NCBI RefSeq assembly: GCF_001865995.1
Contig: NZ_MLQQ01000001.1
Span: 868,001 to 932,000, forward strand
From: Anaerobacillus arseniciselenatis
GTDB taxonomy: Bacteria; Bacillota; Bacilli; Bacillales; Anaerobacillaceae
Reading direction: 5' to 3'
Length of the DNA stretch: 64,000 bases
Of the stretch, positions 1 through 7,685 are shown one piece after another; the first letter of the stretch is position 1, and each line of letters begins with the position of its first letter. Below the pieces are notes generated by a model. It was not told the DNA's origin. It saw only the letters and a list, made by a program, of their open reading frames with translations, and searched no databases. Both the position numbers and the translations under genes were made by a program.

Positions 1-1611
1 GGACGTTGTGGCCAGTGAATCGTGCCGAGCTAATCGTTTAAGTGCCTTGGGTACAACATCTTGCTTGGTTAGGCGCGTAATATAAACGTGCCGCAATTGA
101 TGGGGGCCACTCGCTTCTTTCCAGTCTGCAATCAAGGTATAGATTCGGTACTTTAAAGATAAGAGGGATCTTAGTGGTTGTTCCTTTTTTCCAAACACTA
201 ACCCGTTCTCTTGCTTTTGTACCTCCTGTAAGAGATCCATTACCCGTGGAGGTAGTGGTAAGGAGTGCACCTTTCCTCCCTTTGCTGTAAACTTTACATC
301 CTGAAGGCTCCAATTAATGTTTTCCCAACGTAATTTCGCCAGTTCACATGATCGAAACCCAAGATAGAGCATAAACCCGAAGGCAAGTTTATCTAGTTGT
401 GGCGCGTCCGAATATTGATCAATAGCAGCAAAGAACTTTTCGATCTCCGCATCCGTTGGCATATACCGAGATTGATAGTCATCCCCCTCGATATTTCGTA
501 TGCCTCTTGTAATATCGCTTTTCAAAAACCTCATATGATAGAGGGTACTAAAGACCGTTTTGATATTTTTGAAATGTTTCATAGAACCATTTTCTGCAAA
601 CCGGCCGCTTTGGACCCCCTTGATGAGATAGTTTTTATACGTCTTTAAGTGTTCTTGCGTGAACAAAGTAAAGGGAACTTTTTCGATAGGATAAGCACTA
701 AAGTCATTTAGAACATTGCAGGACCATCGTAAGTAACGATGCAGATCATATCGGTACTTATCTAACCGCTCAGGTGTTGTTCCCTGCCGCTTTTTATACA
801 TCAGAAACGATTGCACGGCTGGCGGCAGCACCACCTCTATCCGTTCTTTCGGTGTATACGTTAAAGAGGATTCGGTAAAGGGATTCATTTGTTTGTAAAA
901 TAAAGCAAAGTTTTGGTAATAAAATTGACTCGTCATGACCTCTGCATAGAGTTCCGGATTCAAAAAGTCTTCTCGTCCAAGTTCGGATGGTTTTTTACGA
1001 GTCGCCTTACTGACCATTGACTCAAATTCAGTAAACCGTAAAATGAGTTGGAATACCGATTTATAATTGAGCTTTTTCGACCGCTTTACTAAAAACTGTT
1101 GAATCGGTTTGACCTCTAGCTCACTGATCAGATTGTCAATGAACCACTGCTTTAATCCCTTCTCCCCTAAGGGAATCACGGCCTTTTGATGAGAGGTTTG
1201 AAATAAGCTTTCCATAATGGAGATCAACTCTTTCTGCGTAAATTTATCTCCATTATGCGCAAGCATGCTTGATTTTAAACCTAGTTCCACCGAATTTTTT
1301 GTCAGATAACTTCCGGACCATGTACTTAAGTTCTCTTCTCCAGTTCCAGAAATATACTTCTTCAAAAAGCCTTCTACACTGCTTATCCCATCAAATTCCG
1401 AAACGGTATCTTCTTCTTTCTCAACGGATTGTTTTTCTTCCATATCCACACCATCCTGTTCAGAAATGTCATTTGGAGAAGCACCAGAAAAATCATTTTC
1501 AGAAACAGTCAAATTACCTTCCGAAGAATGATCATCTGAGTTGCTTCCTTGATGTGCTTCTTCAAAAGTAAAATCAAATAAAGATAGCTGCATTGGATCT
1601 TGGGTTTGCAT
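1..1611 (-). CDS. Tyrosine recombinase (phage integrase family), C-terminus cut by window edge
   Basis: An open frame of 537 codons without a stop runs from an ATG at 1611 off the left edge, with AAGGGGG as ribosome binding site six bases upstream. The N-terminal ~110 residues are acidic and low in complexity. The C-terminal third carries the recombinase core: YLGFRSCEL (catalytic Arg, about residue 420), a beta-hairpin with GGK followed by HSLPLP, HQLRH (about residue 505), and ARHDS in place of the usual LGH motif. The nucleophilic Tyr is expected a few residues beyond the edge. More than 537 residues is longer than phage integrases of about 400 and nearer to transposon-type recombinases such as Tn554 TnpB. 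Family membership is clear; the element type is inference. Confidence 0.85.
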   Translation of the reverse strand, partial: MQTQDPMQLSLFDFTFEEAHQGSNSDDHSSEGNLTVSENDFSGASPNDISEQDGVDMEEKQSVEKEEDTVSEFDGISSVEGFLKKYISGTGEENLSTWSGSYLTKNSVELGLKSSMLAHNGDKFTQKELISIMESLFQTSHQKAVIPLGEKGLKQWFIDNLISELEVKPIQQFLVKRSKKLNYKSVFQLILRFTEFESMVSKATRKKPSELGREDFLNPELYAEVMTSQFYYQNFALFYKQMNPFTESSLTYTPKERIEVVLPPAVQSFLMYKKRQGTTPERLDKYRYDLHRYLRWSCNVLNDFSAYPIEKVPFTLFTQEHLKTYKNYLIKGVQSGRFAENGSMKHFKNIKTVFSTLYHMRFLKSDITRGIRNIEGDDYQSRYMPTDAEIEKFFAAIDQYSDAPQLDKLAFGFMLYLGFRSCELAKLRWENINWSLQDVKFTAKGGKVHSLPLPPRVMDLLQEVQKQENGLVFGKKEQPLRSLLSLKYRIYTLIADWKEASGPHQLRHVYITRLTKQDVVPKALKRLARHDSLATTS

Positions 1612-1687
1612 AAAAAATCCCCCTTACATATTTTTTTCAAAACTTAAAACGCAAATCTATTTTCTAGTAGCATAAAGAAACAAAAAA

Positions 1688-1753
1688 AGCACTGCCCTTA
1701 TATCTGTAGAAGACACACCTATGGTGTACTTCTGCAGATATAGAGGCAGTGCT
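1688..1753. repeat. Long near-perfect inverted repeat upstream of the recombinase
   Basis: The arm starting AGCACTGCC at 1688 pairs with the arm ending GGCAGTGCT at 1753 over about 30 bp with few mismatches and a tiny central loop (ACACC/GGTGT at the tip). No long T run follows on either strand, so it is not a classic terminator. It lies 77 bp upstream of the recombinase start and could be a regulatory hairpin, a recombination site or a short palindromic repeat. The palindrome is seen directly; its role is unknown. Confidence 0.7.
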
Positions 1754-2032
1754 TCTGCTCTAAATCTATTTAAAAATAGACTATTAAATTATATTACTAA
1801 GCTTTCAATAACTTTCTTGAACTGCTTATGATTTAAATCTATCACAAAAAAAGTAGCTTATCAAACATAAGTCAAAAATTTTTTAAGAGAAACATTTTTG
1901 GTTAAGAAATAGGATAATCTCCAATCTTTAAAAGAAAAGTTTCAATATATTTTTATTAGTAATAACGCAGTAAACATGTTATCAATTCGATTCATTGTTT
2001 TCAACAAAAATAATCAAACCGCAATTTAGCGC

Positions 2033-2062
2033 TTGACAATTCAATATATATCATTTTATGAT
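2033..2062 (+). promoter_or_regulatory. Sigma-A promoter for the first leader/HTH cassette
   Basis: TTGACA at 2033-2038 and TATGAT at 2057-2062 are separated by 18 bp. Transcription would start near 2069, about 30 bases before the structured leader. The match to the SigA consensus is good and it is correctly oriented for the gene at 2243. Confidence 0.7.
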
Positions 2063-2100
2063 GTTTAACATAATCAAATTAAATAAAATCAATTGGGTCA

Positions 2101-2219
2101 ACCCCACAGATTGGATCAGGAAGGACCTGCCAATCCAAGTATAAGATTACTTCAGTGTGATCTTATTATCTTAGGATGCAGTCTGCCTTTCTTTCCATAT
2201 CTGTGGGGTTTTTATTTTT
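2101..2219 (+). ncRNA. Structured leader RNA, copy 1 (terminator-closed multi-stem)
   Basis: CCCCACAGAT (2102-2111) pairs with ATCTGTGGGG (2199-2208), which is followed by a T run, so the closing stem doubles as an intrinsic terminator. Inside are a GATTGG/CCAATC hairpin extended by CAGG/CCTG, and a second hairpin ATAAGAT/ATCTTAT. GATTGG overlaps the closing-stem arm, so the two pairings are mutually exclusive, as in an attenuator. The ribosome binding site of the HTH gene follows within 20 bases. The same architecture recurs at 2561-2680. I do not recognise it as a named RNA family. Confidence 0.6.
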
Positions 2220-2242
2220 GATTTAACAGGAGGTAATGAAAG

Positions 2243-2470
2243 TTGAAAAAAACAGAAAAGTACATCCCTTGGGAATCTCTACCGGTTTTTTTGACAGCAC
2301 AGCAAGTGTGCGAAATCCTGGAGATGTCCAGAAGAAGGGTTTATGAGTTATTTAAAATTCATGTTGATCATGGTGGTATTCCTACATTTCAAATCGGAGC
2401 AACAATAAGAGTAGACAAAAGGGACTTTAAACAATGGAATGATGCGGTAAAAGGTAACAACTCTAGATAA
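2243..2470 (+). CDS. Small excisionase-like helix-turn-helix protein, copy 1
   Basis: This 75-residue protein starts with TTG at 2243, nine bases after AGGAGG. An ATG at 2236 is out of frame and too close to the ribosome binding site. The sequence LTAQQVCEILEMSRRRVYELF is a MerR/excisionase-type winged-helix turn (HTH_17 style), followed by GGIPTFQIGATIRVDKRDF, the wing typical of recombination directionality factors. It is paralogous along its full length to the product at 2707-2934. Being next to a tyrosine integrase and behind a terminator-type leader RNA suggests a regulated Xis or a small DNA-binding regulator of the island. Confidence 0.8.
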   Translation: MKKTEKYIPWESLPVFLTAQQVCEILEMSRRRVYELFKIHVDHGGIPTFQIGATIRVDKRDFKQWNDAVKGNNSR

Positions 2471-2560
2471 GTAAAAATTTTTATGTACCTATGTTCGCCA
2501 TTCAATAATTAATAAGTTAACATGGAAACAAGAAAGAATAAAATCAACCGGGTTAAACAA

Positions 2561-2680
2561 ACCCCACAGATTGGAATGAGGAAGCACCCATCCAGTCAAG
2601 AAATAAGATGGTTAATTTTCTATTACACCACCTTGTTGTCTTGGAATGCGTGTGTCTCCTATTACATCTGTGGGGTTTTT
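2561..2680 (+). ncRNA. Structured leader RNA, copy 2
   Basis: This is a second copy of the leader at 2101. CCCCACAGAT (2562-2571) pairs with ATCTGTGGGG (2666-2675) before TTTTT. The internal stem is GATTGGA/TCCAGTC, so an A-U pair of copy 1 is replaced by a U-G wobble with pairing kept. A TCTTGGAATGC segment matches TCTTAGGATGC of copy 1. The loop sequences have otherwise drifted, so the retained stems argue for selection on RNA structure. It directly precedes the AGGAGG of the second HTH gene. Confidence 0.6.
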
Positions 2681-2706
2681 CTTTTAACCTAACAGGAGGT
2701 AATTTT

Positions 2707-2934
2707 ATGAAGGAAACAAAAAGATACACAACTTGGGAATCCCTACCGGATACTTTGACAGCACAACAAATTAGCGAATTCCTTGGAATAGCTAGAAAAA
2801 CAGTTTACGAGTTATTTAAAGTTCCTGTTGATCAAGGTGGAATTCCTAACTATGAAATTGGTAATTCCAAAAGGGTTGAAAAGACTGATTTGAAACTATG
2901 GATAAAGCGATTGAAAGATAAAAAATCAGCATAA
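2707..2934 (+). CDS. Small excisionase-like helix-turn-helix protein, copy 2
   Basis: The start is ATG 2707, seven bases after ACAGGAGGT. An in-frame start 99 bases earlier would fall inside the leader hairpin and is rejected. The product is 75 residues, the same length as its paralogue at 2243: both begin with a short Lys-rich stretch, then TWESLP/PWESLP, an HTH around LTAQQI.EFLGIARKTVYELF, and a GGIPNYEIG wing. It lies 106 bp upstream of integrase 1 on the same strand, the usual place of an excisionase. Duplication of the leader plus gene cassette suggests two diverged regulators. Confidence 0.8.
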   Translation: MKETKRYTTWESLPDTLTAQQISEFLGIARKTVYELFKVPVDQGGIPNYEIGNSKRVEKTDLKLWIKRLKDKKSA

Positions 2935-2963
2935 TGGTTGATGCAAACAAATGTAATTGGAAA

Positions 2964-2990
2964 AGGCTCTAAAAAAAGTTTTTTGAGCCT
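2964..2990 (+). terminator. Hairpin between HTH2 and integrase 1
   Basis: AGGCTC and GAGCCT bracket complementary A and T runs, giving a stable hairpin 30 bp after the HTH stop. The following CTTCC is T-poor, so termination may be partial. Confidence 0.45.
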
Positions 2991-3040
2991 CTTCCTACCT
3001 TTGTTCATAAATAAACTTGAAAGCGAGGTAATCAATAGGT

Positions 3041-4267
3041 ATGAAAGGTTATTATAAAAGAAGGAATTGTGAGTGTGATGACCCTAAAAAATGTTCTTGT
3101 GGAAAAACATGGACATACTGGGTAGACATTGGACCCGACCCGAAAACTGGAGAAAGACGACAAATATCTAAGGGCGGTTTTAAAACAAAGAAAGATGCAG
3201 AAGATGCTGTAGCAGCGTTAATAACTGATGTGAAACAAGGTACTTTTATCAAGGAGTCAAAGATTTTATTTAAGGACTTTGCTGAGCAATGGTTGCCTAT
3301 GTACATTGACCGAACTTGTCCTAAACCAGGAACCATTCGGCTTCGAAAATATGGAATAAAAAAATTGCTCCCCTACCTTGCTCACATAAAGCTAAAAAAT
3401 GTTTCAGAGGAAATGTTCCAAGAAGCATTAGATGATTTAAAGGCTAATAATTTGGCCAAAAGTACACTGGAGGGCATTCTTGCAACGGGTAAAATGATTT
3501 TTGATATGGCCGTCCATAAGAAACTGATAAGAGAAGATCCGACAAAGAAGGTCTATATAAAAAAGGATCCGAAAGTAATCAATGAAACAGATGATGAGAA
3601 GAATCAGGATGAGGATCTTCCAAATTACTTTGAAAAAGACGAACTCAAAGTCTTTTTGGATGCAGCTAAGAAATATGGATTGTTTATGGATGTTCTCATA
3701 TTCACTCTGTTAGCGTATACAGGGATGCGGGTAGGTGAGTTAGTTGTACTTAAATGGAAAGATATTGATTTCACAAAGCGAACTGTCCGCATTAACAAAA
3801 CGTACTATAACGAATATAACAATATCGCTAAATATGAATTAGTACTACCTAAAACAGAGAAATCCAAACGAAAAATTGTGGTATCAAACCTTGTTGTTGA
3901 AATGTTAAAGAAATATAAAGAAGAACAAGAAACAATCATTGCTAGATTAGGGGATTCATACAATAATAAGGGATTTATTTTTACAAATGTTAAAAGCCAT
4001 CAAGGCCTCCCTATCTTAACAAAGTTAGTGGAAAATAGGATGACAAGATTACTTAAATTAGCCAATTTAAATACCAAACTTTCCCCTCACAGTTTACGTC
4101 ATACACACACTTCACTACTTGCAGCAGCTGGAGTAGAACTCGAGGACATTAAAGATCGCTTAGGCCACTTTGATGATGCAATAACCAGGAAGATATACCT
4201 TCATGTAACAGATCCTGTGAAGAAAGAAGCATCTGATAAATTTGATAACTTCATGGAAAGCGCTTAG
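3041..4267 (+). CDS. Tyrosine integrase 1 with Cys-rich N-terminus
   Basis: This 408-residue site-specific recombinase starts with ATG 3041 behind GCGAGGT. Residues 8-24 have Cys in a C-x-C-x5-C-x-C pattern, a probable small zinc-binding knuckle preceding the arm-type DNA-binding domain (WTYWVDIGPDPKTGERRQ). A SAM-like core-binding domain spans roughly residues 75-175. The catalytic domain shows TGMRVGEL (Arg ~230), the Lys hairpin near PKTEKSKRKI, HSLRHTH (His350, Arg353), LGH (376) and KIYLHV (Tyr386), so all active residues are present. It is related to ICE and phage integrases of Firmicutes and paralogous to the integrase at 7686. It presumably moves the island together with the small HTH proteins upstream. 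Confidence 0.92.
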   Translation: MKGYYKRRNCECDDPKKCSCGKTWTYWVDIGPDPKTGERRQISKGGFKTKKDAEDAVAALITDVKQGTFIKESKILFKDFAEQWLPMYIDRTCPKPGTIRLRKYGIKKLLPYLAHIKLKNVSEEMFQEALDDLKANNLAKSTLEGILATGKMIFDMAVHKKLIREDPTKKVYIKKDPKVINETDDEKNQDEDLPNYFEKDELKVFLDAAKKYGLFMDVLIFTLLAYTGMRVGELVVLKWKDIDFTKRTVRINKTYYNEYNNIAKYELVLPKTEKSKRKIVVSNLVVEMLKKYKEEQETIIARLGDSYNNKGFIFTNVKSHQGLPILTKLVENRMTRLLKLANLNTKLSPHSLRHTHTSLLAAAGVELEDIKDRLGHFDDAITRKIYLHVTDPVKKEASDKFDNFMESA

Positions 4268-4284
4268 TAATCAGTCGCAGCAGA

Positions 4285-4331
4285 AGCCAAAATATGAAAA
4301 ATAAATAAAATAATCATATTTTGGCTTTTTC
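4285..4331. terminator. Bidirectional terminator between integrase 1 and the GTPase operon
   Basis: AGCCAAAATATGA (4285-4297) pairs perfectly with TCATATTTTGGCT (4314-4326), followed by TTTTTC on the plus strand and with an A-rich loop. It separates the convergent integrase and GTPase genes. Confidence 0.8.
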
Positions 4332-4355
4332 TAGTATTTAGTTTTAAAAATTTGA

Positions 4356-5414
4356 TTAGTTTAAAACACCTTCACTAACCTCTATTAACGTTGATTCTAT
4401 TTCTTTTTTCCTCTTCTCCTGTTCCAGCATTAACTTTGATCTGAACTTGTTAATAAAAGAAGTTAAGTCTGACTCTACCACCGATTTTCTTTTTCCTATA
4501 AGTATGTCCCTTAAAATAATGTGGAGCTCCTGGTCTTCTTCATATGTTATTGTCAGTTCATCCCCAAATTCAAACTTGAAGTTTTCAGTCTCTAAATTTA
4601 GTTCTTTAGCGAAAATACTATAATTTTTATATGTTTCTTTTAGCTCAATCACAAAATCTCTTGTTTTTTTATTTAAGCGCTTTTTGATAAAAAGTCTGCA
4701 ATCTTCTAAAATTGCATCATAAACATTCTCTTTATTTAAACCTGCGATTGAAAGTTTATCTACATGCTCAGAGTGCAGCGATTTAATAAAATGATTTATT
4801 TCATTTTTAATAATGTTTTCATATCTTGCTGGCAACCTGATAATTAGAGACTCCCAGAAGTTTCTTAATGTTACTTCTTTAATTTCTTCTTTCCCAAACG
4901 GTTTAGTAATTGTACCATTCATCATTTTCTTTTCTTCCGCACAAACAAATACTGTATCAATATCTTTAAAATCACTCAATTCTTTCTTTAGATTTTCGCC
5001 TTCTTCAACGGTTATGTTGTCTGCCTTGGTGAAAATCACCGTTACTTTGTATTTCTCTTCAAGAAATTTGCCAATTATTTTTTTATCAAAGTCTTCCACT
5101 CTGTGTCCCCCGGTTGAAATACAATAGAACACGGAATGGAACCAGCTTTTAGGTGAAGTATCAAGGCTCCGCTTGGATAATTCATCTTCTAACTCATCCA
5201 ACCATTCTTTATCCTTACCTACTTCTAGTCCCCAGGAATCAAATAAAGTTATAGGTAACTGATTGATCTGTATATCTATCGGATGGAACCCTCTCTCAGT
5301 AACTGGTTTCCCCGTTTTCGCTTCTCTGACTTTTTCACCATATAAATAATTAATCAAAGTACTTTTCCCTACACCGGTCTTACCAACTACGACAACATTA
5401 TATTTATAGCTCAA
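4356..5414 (-). CDS. P-loop GTPase, last gene of a three-gene island operon
   Basis: This 352-residue protein shows a complete G domain: G1 GKTGVGKST near residue 11, switch I Thr in VTERG, G3 DSWG near residue 59, and G4 TKAD near residue 130. It belongs to the Era/IRG-like septin-dynamin-type branch. The C-terminal ~150 residues are helical and charged, with no obvious membrane segment. The start is TTG (5414), overlapping the TGA of the upstream GTPase and preceded by AAAGGAAG, so it is translationally coupled. It lies with 5411-6556 and 6590-7324 in one operon flanked by two integrases. The biological role is unknown; a defence or stress function is inference from context. Confidence 0.85.
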   Translation of the reverse strand: MSYKYNVVVVGKTGVGKSTLINYLYGEKVREAKTGKPVTERGFHPIDIQINQLPITLFDSWGLEVGKDKEWLDELEDELSKRSLDTSPKSWFHSVFYCISTGGHRVEDFDKKIIGKFLEEKYKVTVIFTKADNITVEEGENLKKELSDFKDIDTVFVCAEEKKMMNGTITKPFGKEEIKEVTLRNFWESLIIRLPARYENIIKNEINHFIKSLHSEHVDKLSIAGLNKENVYDAILEDCRLFIKKRLNKKTRDFVIELKETYKNYSIFAKELNLETENFKFEFGDELTITYEEDQELHIILRDILIGKRKSVVESDLTSFINKFRSKLMLEQEKRKKEIESTLIEVSEGVLN

Positions 5415-6556
5415 TTGTTTTCTTCCTTTTCTTTATCCATAAATTTTTGTGTTTCTTTTATTACCGCACCCTTAATAATATCAATAAACTCATCGTCGAT
5501 ATTATTTATAAATTGCTCAACATCTTCTATTTCTCCATCAAGCACTTTTTGATTAATTCTATAACATGTTTCAGAGAGTCCAAAACCAATTCCTGCAGTA
5601 ATCGACGCAGCTACCCCGCCTGTAATTAAACCGCCAGCATAAGTTCCAATACCAGGGAAAAATTTAAGCAGTTGTCCAGCAACCCAAACACCACCTTTAG
5701 TAACTAATCCTGGCAGGCCAATCCCTATAGCAAACTCTTTTAATCGCTTATACAGGAAGTTCATTTCGTATACATATATTATTCTTGCAAACAAAGTCGC
5801 CTGATTTGCTAATAGAACCGGTGCATCTGAAAAAGGCACCGGGGTTAAACCTACAAAACCCGCTCCGGAGGTATGCTGAATAATAATGTTCTTTGCCTTT
5901 TTCTTTTTAATATTTAAATTAATTTTTTGTGCAGAAATAAAAGCGAGTTCTAAAGCAGAAGGTAAATTTATAAGGGACCAATCAATCAAGCTATTTAACT
6001 CAAGATAATTTAATGATGAATCTATTGTAGTTTCGTATGTCTGTACTTCTGGCAGTGAATTATGTACTGTACTTCTTAACATATCAAGGTCATCTCTTGA
6101 AACTAAATCACATTTAGTAAATACAACAGCAACAGGGATATTGTTGTCTTTTAGTGTTTTTATTATCCTCTCATCAAAATCCAGAAATCTTGCACTAGTC
6201 GCCTGAATACAATACCATACCAGATGGATACTTTTTTCTGGAATAGACCTGTTTAAAATGGCATATTCAACTATCTCTTTCAAATAGTTCTTTTGTTCTT
6301 CACTCCCGATTTCATATCCTTTTGTGTCAAATAAGACTAACGAAAGATCTTCATCTTCATATGCTTGAGTATTTTTAGTTACCGACCTACCAACACCTGT
6401 GGCAGCCCAATCTTTACCGAAAACAGTATTAATTAAGGAACTTTTCCCAACGCCTGTACCTCCAGTAATTAGTATATTCGGTTTTTCAACGTTAGCCTTT
6501 AATTCCTCATATTCCTCCTGAATTTTTTTAGTTATTTCATCAAATTTCACTTCCAT
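5411..6556 (-). CDS. P-loop GTPase with hydrophobic Gly-rich C-terminal domain
   Basis: This 381-residue protein starts at ATG 6556 behind AAGGAGTG. The G domain has G1 GGTGVGKSS (~residue 32), G3 DTKG (~77) and G4 TKCD (~147). The C-terminal half (~residues 230-345) is rich in Gly and Ala (VGLTPVPFSDAPVLL, FFPGIGTYAGGLITGG), resembling the DUF697/YcjF membrane-associating region found behind TrmE/Era-like GTPases. It would probably insert into or bind membrane. It overlaps the next GTPase by four bases and follows the UPF0174-like gene by 33 bp. Two unlike GTPases in tandem recall immunity-related or dynamin-like pairs, but I cannot assign a named system. Confidence 0.85.
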   Translation of the reverse strand: MEVKFDEITKKIQEEYEELKANVEKPNILITGGTGVGKSSLINTVFGKDWAATGVGRSVTKNTQAYEDEDLSLVLFDTKGYEIGSEEQKNYLKEIVEYAILNRSIPEKSIHLVWYCIQATSARFLDFDERIIKTLKDNNIPVAVVFTKCDLVSRDDLDMLRSTVHNSLPEVQTYETTIDSSLNYLELNSLIDWSLINLPSALELAFISAQKINLNIKKKKAKNIIIQHTSGAGFVGLTPVPFSDAPVLLANQATLFARIIYVYEMNFLYKRLKEFAIGIGLPGLVTKGGVWVAGQLLKFFPGIGTYAGGLITGGVAASITAGIGFGLSETCYRINQKVLDGEIEDVEQFINNIDDEFIDIIKGAVIKETQKFMDKEKEENN

Positions 6557-6589
6557 TTTCTCACTCCTTAGTTATGGGGTTCTTAATAA

Positions 6590-7324
6590 TCAACTCTCTT
6601 CATCAAATACAGCTCTCATATAAGCAACCTGAATAACTGATGGTATAGTTACTCTGTATGCAGGACCTGCCAAATCAACTGCAGTCCATAAGCCCATGAT
6701 AGTCCATCCTACGGGGCCGGCAAATATTCCTAATACTCTTGCAAGTGCAGCATTTCCGCCTAGTGCTATTCCTCTTCCTAATAATTGTTTGGATACTGCA
6801 TTGGCTACAATCATCGCCAATTGATAGGATTTAAATCCTCCAGCTTTAATTGCAGCCTGTATTGCCACTAGTACAGCTTGTTTATTAAAGGTATCCATTT
6901 TTAAATCAAGTTCTTCAATTACCTTTTTTAATTCTTCATTATCCATTTTTTCCAGAGAATCCGTCAGAATTTTCATGAGTAAGTTTCTTTCAATAATTAC
7001 TACATCACTTTTATTGTTAAAATTTACTTTCAATTTTTTACAAACATCAATTAATATTTCTTTATAATAAACACCTTTATTCCCACGTATTACTCTAGCA
7101 ACCCCATTTGATCCATACGTTTGAAGTTCAGCAGCAATCAGATCCCAGTAAGCCTGATGATTTGGAGTATTATCTACATATTTACGCTCCATAGCTAATT
7201 CAGAATTAAATCTCTTTTTACCTTTTTGATTTTTGGTTAAATAATTTACGAGGATCTCTAAATCTTCATTATTACTATACTTTAAAAAGACTAAATCTTT
7301 ATCTTCTCTAAAATTTAACCCCAT
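6590..7324 (-). CDS. UPF0174 / YaaW-like protein with membrane-type C-terminus
   Basis: I take ATG 7324 as the start (244 residues), because AGAAAGG sits nine bases upstream of it while an ATG at 7333 directly abuts that ribosome binding site. The N-terminus (FREDKDLVFLKYSNNEDLEIL) matches the DUF3944 type. The C-terminus from ~residue 165 is Gly/Ala-rich (LGRGIALGGNAALARVLG, FAGPVGW, AGPAYRVTIPSVIQVAYMR), the signature of the UPF0174 family that includes E. coli YaaW. Its function is not established. It is the first gene of the operon with two GTPases, and its hydrophobic tail resembles that of the middle GTPase, which suggests a membrane-linked complex. Confidence 0.8.
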   Translation of the reverse strand: MGLNFREDKDLVFLKYSNNEDLEILVNYLTKNQKGKKRFNSELAMERKYVDNTPNHQAYWDLIAAELQTYGSNGVARVIRGNKGVYYKEILIDVCKKLKVNFNNKSDVVIIERNLLMKILTDSLEKMDNEELKKVIEELDLKMDTFNKQAVLVAIQAAIKAGGFKSYQLAMIVANAVSKQLLGRGIALGGNAALARVLGIFAGPVGWTIMGLWTAVDLAGPAYRVTIPSVIQVAYMRAVFDEES

Positions 7325-7685
7325 TCTTCTCATCCTTTCTGTCTATTTAAAACATTTTTCTCCAATTTTTGCTAATTCTCTATATTAATTTTAACAGATT
7401 ATTTTTCTCTTTTGTTATAACTATTTAGAATAATCAAATTAAAAAATTTAGTGTAACCACATAACCCTCTATATTAATTCTCGGAAAAAATAAAACGTGA
7501 AAAGGGCAAGTGCTTTTTTAATAAACTACTTTTGGTTATGACGATTAATTCAGGACATGGCCAAGGATCTAAATATCATATCGCCTTTCTGCTGTAAAAA
7601 TCTATGTATGAATTTTTTCTTCTTCAAAGGGCATAATGAAATTTTGTAACAGATCATTTTTATGAAAGCGAGGTTATTCAATGAA
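7325..7685. other. Intergenic region between the GTPase operon and integrase 2
   Basis: This divergent, very AT-rich stretch must hold the promoters of the minus-strand GTPase operon and of integrase 2, but I cannot pick a convincing -35/-10 pair for either. The leader CCCCACAG structure seen upstream of the HTH genes is absent here. The AATAATCAAATTAAA segment near 7430 resembles one near 2070. Confidence 0.4.

Noticed and set aside
1269-1571. Plus-strand open frame of 100 codons near the left edge
   Set aside because: It is antisense to the recombinase coding frame open from 1611 to 1, has no ribosome binding site and resembles no protein.
2608-2706. N-terminal extension of the second HTH protein
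   Set aside because: It would translate through the leader hairpin; the paralogue and AGGAGG place the start at 2707.
7662-7685. Earlier ATG for integrase 2
   Set aside because: It would make the GAAAGCGAGG ribosome binding site, shared with integrase 1, part of the coding region.
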